A DNA stretch of 64,000 bases, taken from NCBI GenBank assembly GCA_026126025.1, contig JAHCJZ010000012.1, forward strand, positions 1 through 64,000, given 5' to 3'. This DNA is from Bauldia sp. (lineage in GTDB: Bacteria > Pseudomonadota > Alphaproteobacteria > Rhizobiales > Kaistiaceae). The notes under the pieces are model-generated. The model saw only the letters and a list, made by a program, of their open reading frames with translations, did not search any database and was not told the DNA's origin. Made by a program: the position numbers and the translations under genes. Shown in pieces: positions 1-9,273 of this stretch; within the stretch, counting starts at the first letter, position 1, and every line of letters starts with the position of its first letter.

Positions 1-561
1 CGGGAGCCGCTGGCGGTGAGCGGCCGGCTCGCCCGCGGCCTTCGCCGCGGCGACGCCACGCCCCGGCTCGGCGAGGCGGTGCTGGTGCTGACGCTCGCCA
101 CCCACCCGGCGCTGCTGGCGCGCCACCTCGACGATTTCCTCCATCTGGAGCTCGGCCATCGCGAGCTGGAGGGCCTTCGCCGCGCCGTCGTCGATTGCTG
201 CGGCGCGGAGCCCGAGATGCCGGCCGAAGCGCTGGCGGAGCGGCTTTCCGCCGCGGGTTTCGGCCCCCTCCTCGACCGGCTGAAGCGGCAGGTGGCGGCG
301 AGCGGGGCGTGGCAGGCGCTGCCGGACAGCGCAGATTCCGACGCCGACGAGGGCTGGCGGCAGGCGCTGATCTTGCACCGCAGGGCCCGGGCGTTACATA
401 AGGAGCTCAAGGAAGCTGAGGCGGCTCTGGCGAGCGACGGAACCGCGGAGAACCTCAGGCGCCTGATCGAAATTCAGAACCAGCTGTCCAATGCCGAGGG
501 GATCGAGGCCGCGATCGACGGTTTCGGCCAGCCCTCGGGACGGCAGTCGCAGAATTACTAG
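1..561 (+). CDS. dnaG: DNA primase DnaG, C-terminal part (truncated by window edge)
   Basis: This is the last 186 codons of the primase that makes RNA primers at the replication fork; the reading frame is open through base 1, so the start lies outside the window. What is visible is the alpha-helical C-terminal region that binds the replicative helicase DnaB, with a typical stretch LTLATHPALLARHLDDFLHL followed by a charged helical tail. It ends 272 bp before rpoD in the same orientation, the conserved dnaG-rpoD order of alphaproteobacteria, and that context carries much of the identification. The catalytic TOPRIM and zinc domains are not in view. Confidence 0.85.
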   Translation, partial: REPLAVSGRLARGLRRGDATPRLGEAVLVLTLATHPALLARHLDDFLHLELGHRELEGLRRAVVDCCGAEPEMPAEALAERLSAAGFGPLLDRLKRQVAASGAWQALPDSADSDADEGWRQALILHRRARALHKELKEAEAALASDGTAENLRRLIEIQNQLSNAEGIEAAIDGFGQPSGRQSQNY

Positions 562-596
562 GCTGCGGTCGAAACGATTGGTTCGCCATCCAGTCT

Positions 597-686
597 TGCG
601 TCACCCCGGCGAAGGCCGGGGTCCAGGACATGCGATGGTCCGGTGCTTTTGGCTCTGGATTCCGGCTTTCGCCGGAATGACGAAGA
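597..686. repeat. REP-like double hairpin, family A copy 1
   Basis: Two adjacent palindromes, CCCCGGCGAAGGCCGGGG and TTCCGGCTTTCGCCGGAA, are separated by about 40 bp and end in ATGACGAA. The same arrangement recurs at 10965-11046 and, degenerate, at 49653-49765. It sits between dnaG and rpoD and may act as a terminator or mRNA-stabilising element. Confidence 0.7.
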
Positions 687-833
687 CGAATGCACGGGAG
701 CAATTGGGTTAATCGGGGTTTAAGCCGAAGCAGTCAGCGTCGCACTTTCACCGCCCGGTATGGGCAGACTGGCCGCTCCTTCGCCCCGCCCGGGCTGAGG
801 AAGCAGCCGCCGCGTCAGGATACGAAGCGAAAC

Positions 834-2888
<2,055 letters not shown>

Positions 2889-5608
2889 CCAAAGACCTCG
2901 ACTTGACCTGGGATTGCGCACTCAGCCGCGGTTACTGAAGCCGTGGCACGACCTCGGATTGCCCAAGCAAAAGCTGTGGTTGTATGCTGCGACCTCCAAC
3001 GTGGTGGGCCGGCATGCGAGAACATTTTGATCTAGCTGTATTTATCCCCCTGGAAGAAGAACTTCAAGTCTTCCTCGAATATTTCGAGCCACTGGCAGAC
3101 AAATCATCCGCCACCGAGTTTCGATATGAAGTTGACACCGGAAACGACCTACGGTTAGTTGTAGTAAATTCTCATGGCATGGGGAAGGGTAACCTTTCTG
3201 AAGCTGTACAAGGCGCCATCGATAGCTTTGATTTCTCGCTAGGAGTTTGCCTAGGAATCGCTGGCACTCTCAGCAACGATCTATCTTTGGGTGATATCTG
3301 CTACACTGGTACTATTATCGATGTCTATGAGAACTCAAAGGCGGTTCCAACAGACCAGAATATTGACCTACAGTTCTCTCCCGTACACTATCCCACGCCG
3401 AGGGAATTGACTGCTGCGTTGAATTTCATCCGCACGCTGCCGGAGAATCGCGCTGCATACAACACGTGGCTTTCTTCTACCCTCTCTCGCTCTCAGAAGC
3501 TTGTCGGCGGGCGTGTTCCAGGTCGAACCAAACTCTACGAGGACATTGGCGTCGCAAAGAGCATTCCCGGCACTATCGCGTGCGGGATTGTAAGCGATAA
3601 CACCAAGTACAACGAACGCCTCGTGGCTCTGGATCGCAAGATCCTAGCAATCGAGACCGAGTCAGGAGCGCTTTTCGCGGAGACCGGGAAGCGCGGAATC
3701 CCTGCGATCACAATCAGAGGCATCTCCGACTACGCGCACCGAAAGAGAGATCTGGAGGAAGGAACGCGCGGCGCCATCCGCCACTTGGCGGCCGCAAATG
3801 CCTCTACGTTCCTTTGGACGCAGCTTCAGAACGATCGATTTGTTGGTTGGTTACGCCAACGACGAGCCTCGCCCAGCACTCCCAAACCGGCCCCTGGGCC
3901 TTCGACCTCATCGCCACCAAGGCTTGAGGAGGTGCTAGCTTCGATTGCCATCCGCATAGACACGAAGCTGCGCGAACTATCGCATCACTATCAGATGAAG
4001 CCAAAAGGCTACAGGCTTCCTGTACCGAGAATTCGAAAATTCGATGCTTCAACAGCATTGAGCATAACCGACACCCCAATCGTCCAAGAAATACGAGACG
4101 CCCTTTCTGCCAAGGCGGCGATTGCGATCCGACTGCCCCACAACTATCCCGACGCTAGCTTGCCTTGGGTAATCGCCGACGATCTTCTGACGGCCGAGAT
4201 TGGCGGACTGCAGCCAGTGCCACTTGTAGTTGACGGAGAGGGCGTTAGCGCTCCCAATGGCAGCTTAGCCAATCTAGCTAAACCCGCGGGCGCATCCCTC
4301 TCCGATCTCGAGGAAGGCTCGATTCCGGTCTTTATTATCTACAATATTCCGTACGAGTCGAAGACTCGGCTGCCCTACCTCGCCGATCAAATCCGGTCGA
4401 CAACCCATTCCAAGTTTATTCTGCTGTCTTCTGGCGACCACCAAACAGTGATCGAGACTGACTTTGCCAAGCAAATTGGAGCCGACGTCTTTACAGTTAC
4501 AGATATTTCGTTCGCCGAACTAGCACTTTTTTTACAAAAGAATTTTGCTATGTCTGGTATGGAAGCCGAAGTTGTTGCGCTTCGACTCCGCGACACTTTT
4601 CAAAAGTTCGATCTATCGGCGCATCCAACGTACTTTGCAGGTATTCCATCTGAAACCCTAGCCGCTCTTATTCAAGTAAACCGACGTGCGGAGCTAATAC
4701 AATTAGCTGTCGACGGCTATCTTACATTCGTTGTCGCCGGTGACCGAGCATCCGTCCAACTAAGTCGCACCACGCGACTCAGGTTTTTACGGAAACTTGC
4801 TGCAGCGATTAATATTGAAAAGAGATCATTCGATCATGGTTCCCTTATTGCCTTTACCGCAGACTTTGCCTCAAAGCACGATTTCGATATAGACTCACTG
4901 GAATTCATTCAGAACTTCCGAACGAAGGGAATACTACATTTTTCGTCTGACATAGTTAGGTTCTCACTTCCCTTCGTCGAGAGCTACGTGTTAGCCGTCG
5001 AATTACGTGAGAACGTGGAATCCGCGAAGCGATACTTCGACCCAGAAGCGGAAAATTTCGACACAGCAACATTCGATATCTACTGTGAACTAGGTCCGGC
5101 TCCAGGAGTAGTCGAGAAGGTTCTCGCCTCATTTCACCTACATATCGCGGATCTGTCGGATCTCGCAAAATCTCCCCACATTCTTACAGAACAATCCTTC
5201 CAACCCAAGCTACTTTCAAACCAAGAGAAGCTCAGAGGCCTCCAAGCGGAACTTGATCGTGCTGCAAGGGATGTTGCCGATGACAAGCCGAACCGCGACC
5301 GCAAGCAAAGGATGCTTGATGTCGCGGAACGAATGGAAACCGAAGCCTCTCGACGATCAACTAAGGAGTCAGAATCTGCTGCCGGCCCAACAGCAGAGGA
5401 TGGGCGCATAGGTAGCGCCGTCGGCGCATGGATAGTAGGTGTCGTAATGCTCGGTTCTGGCGCCGAGCACTTAGAAGCGGATACAAAACGCCAGCTGGTT
5501 CAAGATATTTTGGAGCTCGGCACTGCAGCAATAGATGCCTGGACGCGGCGTTACGCTTCGATTGATTTCGCGAAGCTTAAGTCTGATCTGACGGATGAAA
5601 AATCGGTA

Positions 5609-5616
5609 AACGATTT
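5609..5616. repeat. Target-site duplication, left copy
   Basis: The 8-bp sequence AACGATTT occurs immediately outside the left inverted repeat and again at 8167-8174 outside the right one. Eight base pairs is the usual IS1595-family duplication length. Confidence 0.93.
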
Positions 5617-5648
5617 GGGGTTTATCCCCTTGACACAAGTATGGGCTA
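5617..5648 (+). repeat. Left inverted repeat of the IS1595-type element
   Basis: It begins GGGGTTTATCCCCTTGACAC and is complementary to 8135-8166 over 32 bp with mismatches at only two positions (5638 and 5642). The outer part is itself a small dyad (GGGG-TTTAT-CCCC). It ends 16 bp before the transposase start codon. Confidence 0.93.
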
Positions 5649-5664
5649 CCCCTAGATTGGGGAC

Positions 5665-6555
5665 ATGAGCCCGAGCAGCAAAGTCCCTTTCTCAGTCCGC
5701 GATTTCTTCAAGCGCTTCCCCGACGATGAGGCGTGCCTGACCCACGTCATGGAAGTGCGCCACGGCATGCGGCACGTCTGCCGCAAGTGCGGGAAGGAGG
5801 CGACCTTTCACCGGATGACGGATCGTCGGGCGTTCGCCTGCGCCAACTGCGGCGATCACCTGTACCCGACTGCTGGGACGATCTTTCAGGACACCCGGAC
5901 GCCTCTGCAGCTTTGGTTCTACGCAATCTACCTGTTCGTCGCGACGCGCCACGGCGTCAGCGGCAAGGAGCTGCAGCGTACGCTTGGCGTGACGTATAAG
6001 ACGGCCTACCGGATGGGGCAGCAAATCCGCGACCTGATGGCGAAGGCCGATGGGTTCGAGATGCTGCGCGGCCATGTCGAGATGGACGAGGCATACGTTG
6101 GCGGTCGGCGCCACGGTGGGAAGCGCGGGCGCGGCGCCGAAGGCAAGACCATCGTGTTCGGCATGGTCGAGCGGGGCGGTCGTCTGGTTGCCGAGGTCAT
6201 TCCTGACGTGAAGCAGGCGACCCTGCGCAACGCTGTCCTGCGCAACGTCAAGGAAGGTGCGACCGTCTCGTCTGACGAACTGGTGAGCTATGGCTTACTA
6301 GAGGGCGACGGGTACCAGCACGGGCACGTCCGTCACGGTGCCAAGGAGTGGAGCTACTACGACTACCGACACGGTGCGTTCCACCACACCAACACCATCG
6401 AGTCGTTCTGGCACCTGTTCAAAGCCTCGGTTCGCTCGACGCACATTCACGTCAGCCCGAAGCACATGGCGCGCTATCTGCGGGAGTTCACTTTCCGCGC
6501 GAACCACCGCGAGATGAAGAACGCGATGTTCGATCTTCTGATCGGGGCGCTTTGA
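5665..6555 (+). CDS. IS1595-family transposase
   Basis: This 296-residue DDE transposase mobilises the surrounding element. The N-terminal zinc ribbon is visible as two CxxC pairs (CRKCGKE and CANCGDH, residues ~39-61). A helix-turn-helix-like segment follows (GVSGKELQRTLGVTYKTAYR). The catalytic domain starts at HVEMDEAYVGGRRHGGKRGR, with later acidic residues in VSSDELVSY and the asparagine/glutamate segment HHTNTIESFWHLFKASVRST. It is full-length for the family and opens 16 bp inside the left inverted repeat. Its 3' end overlaps, antisense, the small passenger gene at 6488-6697. Confidence 0.95.
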   Translation: MSPSSKVPFSVRDFFKRFPDDEACLTHVMEVRHGMRHVCRKCGKEATFHRMTDRRAFACANCGDHLYPTAGTIFQDTRTPLQLWFYAIYLFVATRHGVSGKELQRTLGVTYKTAYRMGQQIRDLMAKADGFEMLRGHVEMDEAYVGGRRHGGKRGRGAEGKTIVFGMVERGGRLVAEVIPDVKQATLRNAVLRNVKEGATVSSDELVSYGLLEGDGYQHGHVRHGAKEWSYYDYRHGAFHHTNTIESFWHLFKASVRSTHIHVSPKHMARYLREFTFRANHREMKNAMFDLLIGAL

Positions 6556-6697
6556 TAACGGCCGCAAGCGCGCGGTCTAGATCCGATCCTTTGACCGGTT
6601 CCACCCCGCGCGCTTCCTCTTGAGCGATGAACTCCGGTAACCGCCCGCTCTTGATGGCGTCGGCTAACGTCAGCTTCGGGACAGCCCTTACGGGCAT
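6488..6697 (-). CDS. Small conserved partner protein coupled to vapD-like gene (possible antitoxin)
   Basis: The 69-residue product has a motif I recognise from small alphaproteobacterial hypothetical proteins (GRLPEFIAQEEARGVEP, then a second helix and a Ser/Arg/Gly tail). Its ATG overlaps the stop of the upstream vapD-like gene in a TGATG junction, indicating translational coupling, and its 3' end overlaps the transposase gene antisense by 68 bp. Position directly after a VapD-type RNase-fold gene makes an antitoxin or modulator role plausible, but that is inference from arrangement only. No DNA-binding motif is evident. Confidence 0.6.
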   Translation of the reverse strand: MPVRAVPKLTLADAIKSGRLPEFIAQEEARGVEPVKGSDLDRALAAVIKAPRSEDRTSRSSSRGGSRGK

Positions 6698-7026
6698 CAG
6701 CCGGCCGCTTCTGTCATGGAGGGACCGAGGTCGAGCGTCATTTCGCCGACCGCCGGCATGAGGTCGTTGTTTTCCTCGATGCGCAGCATTCGAATGTCGG
6801 TCACCACGTTGGCGAACCAGGGGTGCGCTTTCACCACGTCCTGAACGGCAAGCACGCAGGTGACGGGGGTCACGTTGGCGTTGCCGAAAAAGACGCTGCC
6901 CTGCTGACGGCGAAACCCGTGCCGCTGGAGGACGCGGGCAACGTCCTCGTATGCATTGGTGTGGGTCGGGCCGGGATAGTGGCGGCGAAGGGAGTCTTGG
7001 TTGAGGTCGAAGGCGATGGCGTACAC
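6697..7026 (-). CDS. vapD: VapD-like protein (Cas2-fold ribonuclease family), transposon passenger
   Basis: The 109-residue product matches VapD, a small family related in fold to Cas2, members of which are endoribonucleases and toxins. It opens with VYAIAFDLNQDSLRRHYPGP, where the Asp after the first strand is the family's conserved acidic residue. It continues with FRRQQGSVFFGN and VVTDIRMLRIEENNDLMPAV, all family hallmarks. I chose GTG 7026 because a GGAG lies about 9 bp upstream and homology begins there; the frame is open further to 7260 without resembling VapD. It lies inside the IS1595-type element, opposite in strand to the transposase, followed by a coupled small gene. Toxin activity here is inferred. 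Confidence 0.8.
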   Translation of the reverse strand: MYAIAFDLNQDSLRRHYPGPTHTNAYEDVARVLQRHGFRRQQGSVFFGNANVTPVTCVLAVQDVVKAHPWFANVVTDIRMLRIEENNDLMPAVGEMTLDLGPSMTEAAG

Positions 7027-7371
7027 GCGTCGGCTCCAGTCGAAGTCAGGGGACTTGTTTAACTGGCCGCCTCTGGCAACAACCGCATGGCCGCTCCGGG
7101 GCACGGAGTGGATGATTCGAAGGTGACGTTTGCGCATGGTGTTGAGATGTGACGCGCATGACTCACCTGTCAAGAGACGCAAATTGCGCTCTAGCAAATC
7201 CCCATGAGGTCGCTTATCTTGCCGAAGGCGGGCGGCGGTGTCGTCGGTGGGCAAGACCAACGAACACCGCCAGAACCCGCTAACGTGTTAACGCGCTGTG
7301 ACGCAGCACTTGACGCCCCCAATTCTCCCGGCGCGCACCGGGTCTAGAGAGTTGGCGATAGCCGTTCGCCA

Positions 7372-7938
7372 TTAGTCGGCTCCTTCGGGAGCCGGGTGAG
7401 GCAAGGCCGGAGGCAGACCGGCCGAATCGGAATCAGATGAAGGCCCCGGCTCCACGCCGGGGCCTTCGCCTTTCTGAAGCAGGAACCAGCGTTCACCGCG
7501 CTTCTCCACAAGCCCCTCTTTCCGCAGGTCGCCCAGCGTGCTGCGGAAGCTGGCCTCGGCAATGTCGTGGATGCCGTCGGCGCGGTTGCGCTCGTAGAGC
7601 TGTCGGACAGTCGGACCGGCCGTCATCGTCGTCAGCAGCGTGAGCAGGGTGCGCCTCACGCTACCCTTGGGGGCGCGCGGCGAGCCATGAGCAACAGGCG
7701 GCTCAACTACAATGGCAGGGGGCAGCAGCCCAACCGCCACGGTCGCGCTCTTGGCGGTGGCGTCTTCGAGTAGCTCGGTCAGCTTCTTCTGAATGCCCTG
7801 CAGCTCAGCAGCGCGGGTTTCGCGTTCCACCCGACGCCCCGCGTCGAACGCGTCGGCGAGAAGTCGGCGCAGAGTAGCGAACGCCCCATCCGCCTTTACC
7901 CAAAGGGCTTCAAGCGCAGAGTGAGCAGGGTCGTCCAT
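7372..7938 (-). CDS. Hypothetical protein with C-terminal winged-helix-like segment, transposon passenger
   Basis: I do not recognise this 188-residue protein. The N-terminal half is helical and charged, with possible coiled coil around RETRAAELQGIQKKLTELLE, followed by a proline-rich linker. The C-terminal part (VRRTLLTLLTTM to KRGERWFLLQKG) reads like a small winged helix, so a DNA-binding role is possible. Start 7938 (MDDPAHSALE) is supported by GAGG about 9 bp upstream; the frame is open to 8040. The last codons run through a strong hairpin (about 7441-7464) that may also act as a terminator. It is the first minus-strand passenger inside the right end of the element. Confidence 0.55.
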   Translation of the reverse strand: MDDPAHSALEALWVKADGAFATLRRLLADAFDAGRRVERETRAAELQGIQKKLTELLEDATAKSATVAVGLLPPAIVVEPPVAHGSPRAPKGSVRRTLLTLLTTMTAGPTVRQLYERNRADGIHDIAEASFRSTLGDLRKEGLVEKRGERWFLLQKGEGPGVEPGPSSDSDSAGLPPALPHPAPEGAD

Positions 7939-8134
7939 GGCAGCCTCGGTCGCGTCAGATCGTCGCCGCATTATATCGGGCGTTCCGACGATAACCGCAA
8001 GCCGATTCACATCGGGCAATGGGGATGGGGCTATGCCCAACGCGTCTGATCGGCTGACGTTCCCCCGGTGTTCATGAGTCGTTCACATAATGCAATGTTT
8101 TATACGACCGGAATAGGACCATCTTCCCAACCCC

Positions 8135-8166
8135 TAGCCCGTACGTGTGTCAAGGGGATAAACCCC
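8135..8166 (-). repeat. Right inverted repeat of the IS1595-type element
   Basis: Read on the minus strand it matches the left repeat at 30 of 32 positions. The outermost 21 bp are identical to the left end. Confidence 0.93.
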
Positions 8167-8174
8167 AACGATTT
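8167..8174. repeat. Target-site duplication, right copy
   Basis: AACGATTT again, directly abutting the right inverted repeat. The triplet phase here matches the left copy, so precise loss of the element would rejoin the host gene in frame. Confidence 0.93.
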
Positions 8175-8658
8175 TTTTGGCGACGATATCGAGCCAGAAG
8201 AACGAGATGAATTGCTTAAGTTTGCAGAAGAGATTGCTGATGTTATAGAATACTACTTCTTAGCTGATCCCACTATGACACTACTGTATCTTCTTTGTGA
8301 GAATGCTAGATCAAAGGTTCTTTCAGTCAGCTTGGAGAGTTATAAGCCATCGTCACCGGTAGAGGAGGTGCTGCGCGGAGCGTGGCTTGTTGATATGAAT
8401 CCCAAGTCTGGCCGAGAATCGTTCGTAAACTCACTGACGAAAATGACCGGCGGACTCTTCTTTAGAACAATACTCGCGTCATATTTTCTTGTAAGAATTT
8501 TCTGGAGTCATTCTAGCAAAGGTGACCGACTAGCGCTCTTGGATGCTGCAGTTGAAGCTACTCAGGGGGTTCCTGGCATTAAGCTAGACAAAGCGAAACT
8601 CAAGCGGCATATTGACAGTCTGCCCGTAAAGCCTAGCGACATTCCAAACCTCACGTAG
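8167..8658 (+). pseudogene. Phosphorylase-domain / STAND-like protein, 3' part (downstream of IS insertion)
   Basis: This is the C-terminal piece of the gene that begins at 3014. After the duplicated AACGATTT the frame reads NDFFGDDIEPEERDELLKFA and continues 161 residues past the junction to a stop at 8656-8658. It includes a hydrophobic helix pair (TMTLLYLLCENA, TGGLFFRTILASYFLVRIF) and a basic C-terminus. Joined to residues 1-867 it gives a protein of about 1028 residues with no stop or frameshift. An ATG in the IS tail (8068) could start a fused 196-residue product, but that would be an accident of the insertion. Base composition matches the 5' part, not the flanking chromosome. Confidence 0.75.
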
Positions 8659-8734
8659 AGTCTGTCGACTATTTTGGATCCTACTCCGTTGAAAGAAGTC
8701 TTGCTAGTTGATTCGCCTTTGACTGCAGCTGATT

Positions 8735-9052
8735 TTACGTCCCCGCCGCCTTCCTTAGCGCTGCGTTGATCCTGTCCTGCCAGCCCGGGCCGTCGGCCTG
8801 GAAGTGCTCGAGCACGTCGCGGTCGATGCGGAGCGATACGGTCTCGCGCGGGGCGGGGGTGCCGGCGGGGGTCGGGGGGCGTTCGGCGGGGAGCGGGGAG
8901 CGGGCGGCCGGGGATTTGAAGGCGGCTTCGGCCGCGGCGCGTGGGTCGGTGCGGGTGAGCCGTCTCTCGGGGGGCTGGGCCACGGGGCGGTCCTTCGGCT
9001 CGGGTGGGGTTGGGCAGGCGCGTGAACGCGCCAGCCGTCTGCTATTGGGCAT
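8735..9052 (-). CDS. BrnA-type antitoxin-like protein, orphan, with long N-terminal extension
   Basis: The last ~35 of 105 residues (TVSLRIDRDVLEHFQADGPG followed by a helix QDRINAALRKA) match the ribbon-helix-helix region of BrnA antitoxins, which bind DNA as dimers and neutralise BrnT RNases. No BrnT gene is adjacent, so it is either an orphan regulator or a solitary relic. The preceding ~65 residues are Pro/Ala/Arg-rich low-complexity sequence. The start at 9052 (MPNSRRLARS) is a judgement: the frame is open to 9106 but the extra residues lack similarity. It lies just right of the A+T-rich island and has the host's high G+C. Confidence 0.6.
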   Translation of the reverse strand: MPNSRRLARSRACPTPPEPKDRPVAQPPERRLTRTDPRAAAEAAFKSPAARSPLPAERPPTPAGTPAPRETVSLRIDRDVLEHFQADGPGWQDRINAALRKAAGT

Positions 9053-9273
9053 GAGCCGCCACGTGGTGGCAAGCACAACCGCGCCGGAACCCTGCAGTCC
9101 GTCCATACGGTGACCCGCAGACCTAGCCGCTTGCCAGCGCTCGTCGCCGCCGCCCCTCCCCCTCCCCGCATCGTGATCCCGCGCCCCATTCCCCCGCGTC
9201 CGTAAACTGGTAACCTCCGCTCAGGTATTATCCGCCCCGCAGAAGGCGGGCTGAAACGTGTTGGGGGTGTGAG

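Larger units (their letters stand above)
3014..5668 (+). pseudogene. Phosphorylase-domain / STAND-like protein, 5' part, interrupted by IS1595-type element
   Basis: The native 5' part is about 867 residues, followed by codons read from the IS to a stop at 5668. Residues ~5-280 resemble the nucleoside phosphorylase/MTA-SAH nucleosidase fold used as an effector domain in bacterial conflict systems (glycine-rich LGVCLGIAGTLS, IETESGALFAETG, ITIRGISDYAHRK). The rest looks like a STAND-type core by strand/helix pattern (IPVFIIYNI, SKFILLSSGD), but I find no GxxxxGK[ST] Walker A, so nucleotide binding is doubtful. The gene is far more A+T-rich than rpoD, indicating transfer. Start 3014 (MREHFDLAVF) is preferred over ATG 2984 because GGTGGG precedes it. 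The missing C-terminus lies at 8167-8658. A defence role is inferred, not shown. Confidence 0.6.
5617..8166. mobile_element. IS1595-family element with passenger genes
   Basis: The 2550-bp element is bounded by near-perfect 32-bp inverted repeats (5617-5648 and 8135-8166, two mismatches) starting GGGGTTTATCCCCTTGACAC and flanked by the duplication AACGATTT. It encodes a zinc-ribbon DDE transposase on the + strand, plus three genes on the minus strand: a VapD-like protein, its coupled small partner and an unknown protein. IS1595 elements without cargo are about 1 kb, so this is a cargo-bearing member. The matching ends and intact duplication suggest a fairly recent insertion that has not rearranged. 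Confidence 0.93.

Noticed and set aside
2984-3013. ATG 2984 as the start of the phosphorylase-domain gene
   Set aside because: It has no ribosome site, and the ten extra residues (MLRPPTWWAG) are not part of the fold, which begins at MREHFDLAVF.
7027-7260. A longer VapD protein starting at 7260
   Set aside because: The extra 78 residues show no similarity to VapD, while GTG 7026 has a GGAG at the right distance and starts exactly at the conserved VYAIAFDL.
8068-8658. An independent 196-residue gene starting inside the IS
   Set aside because: The first 33 codons come from the IS right end including its inverted repeat; from 8167 on it is the interrupted host gene in frame.
9215-9245. AACC...AGGT sequence resembling a class I box before the membrane protein
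   Set aside because: The arms are 8 bp apart rather than 6 and the outer bases differ, so it does not fit CTACC-N6-GGTAG.
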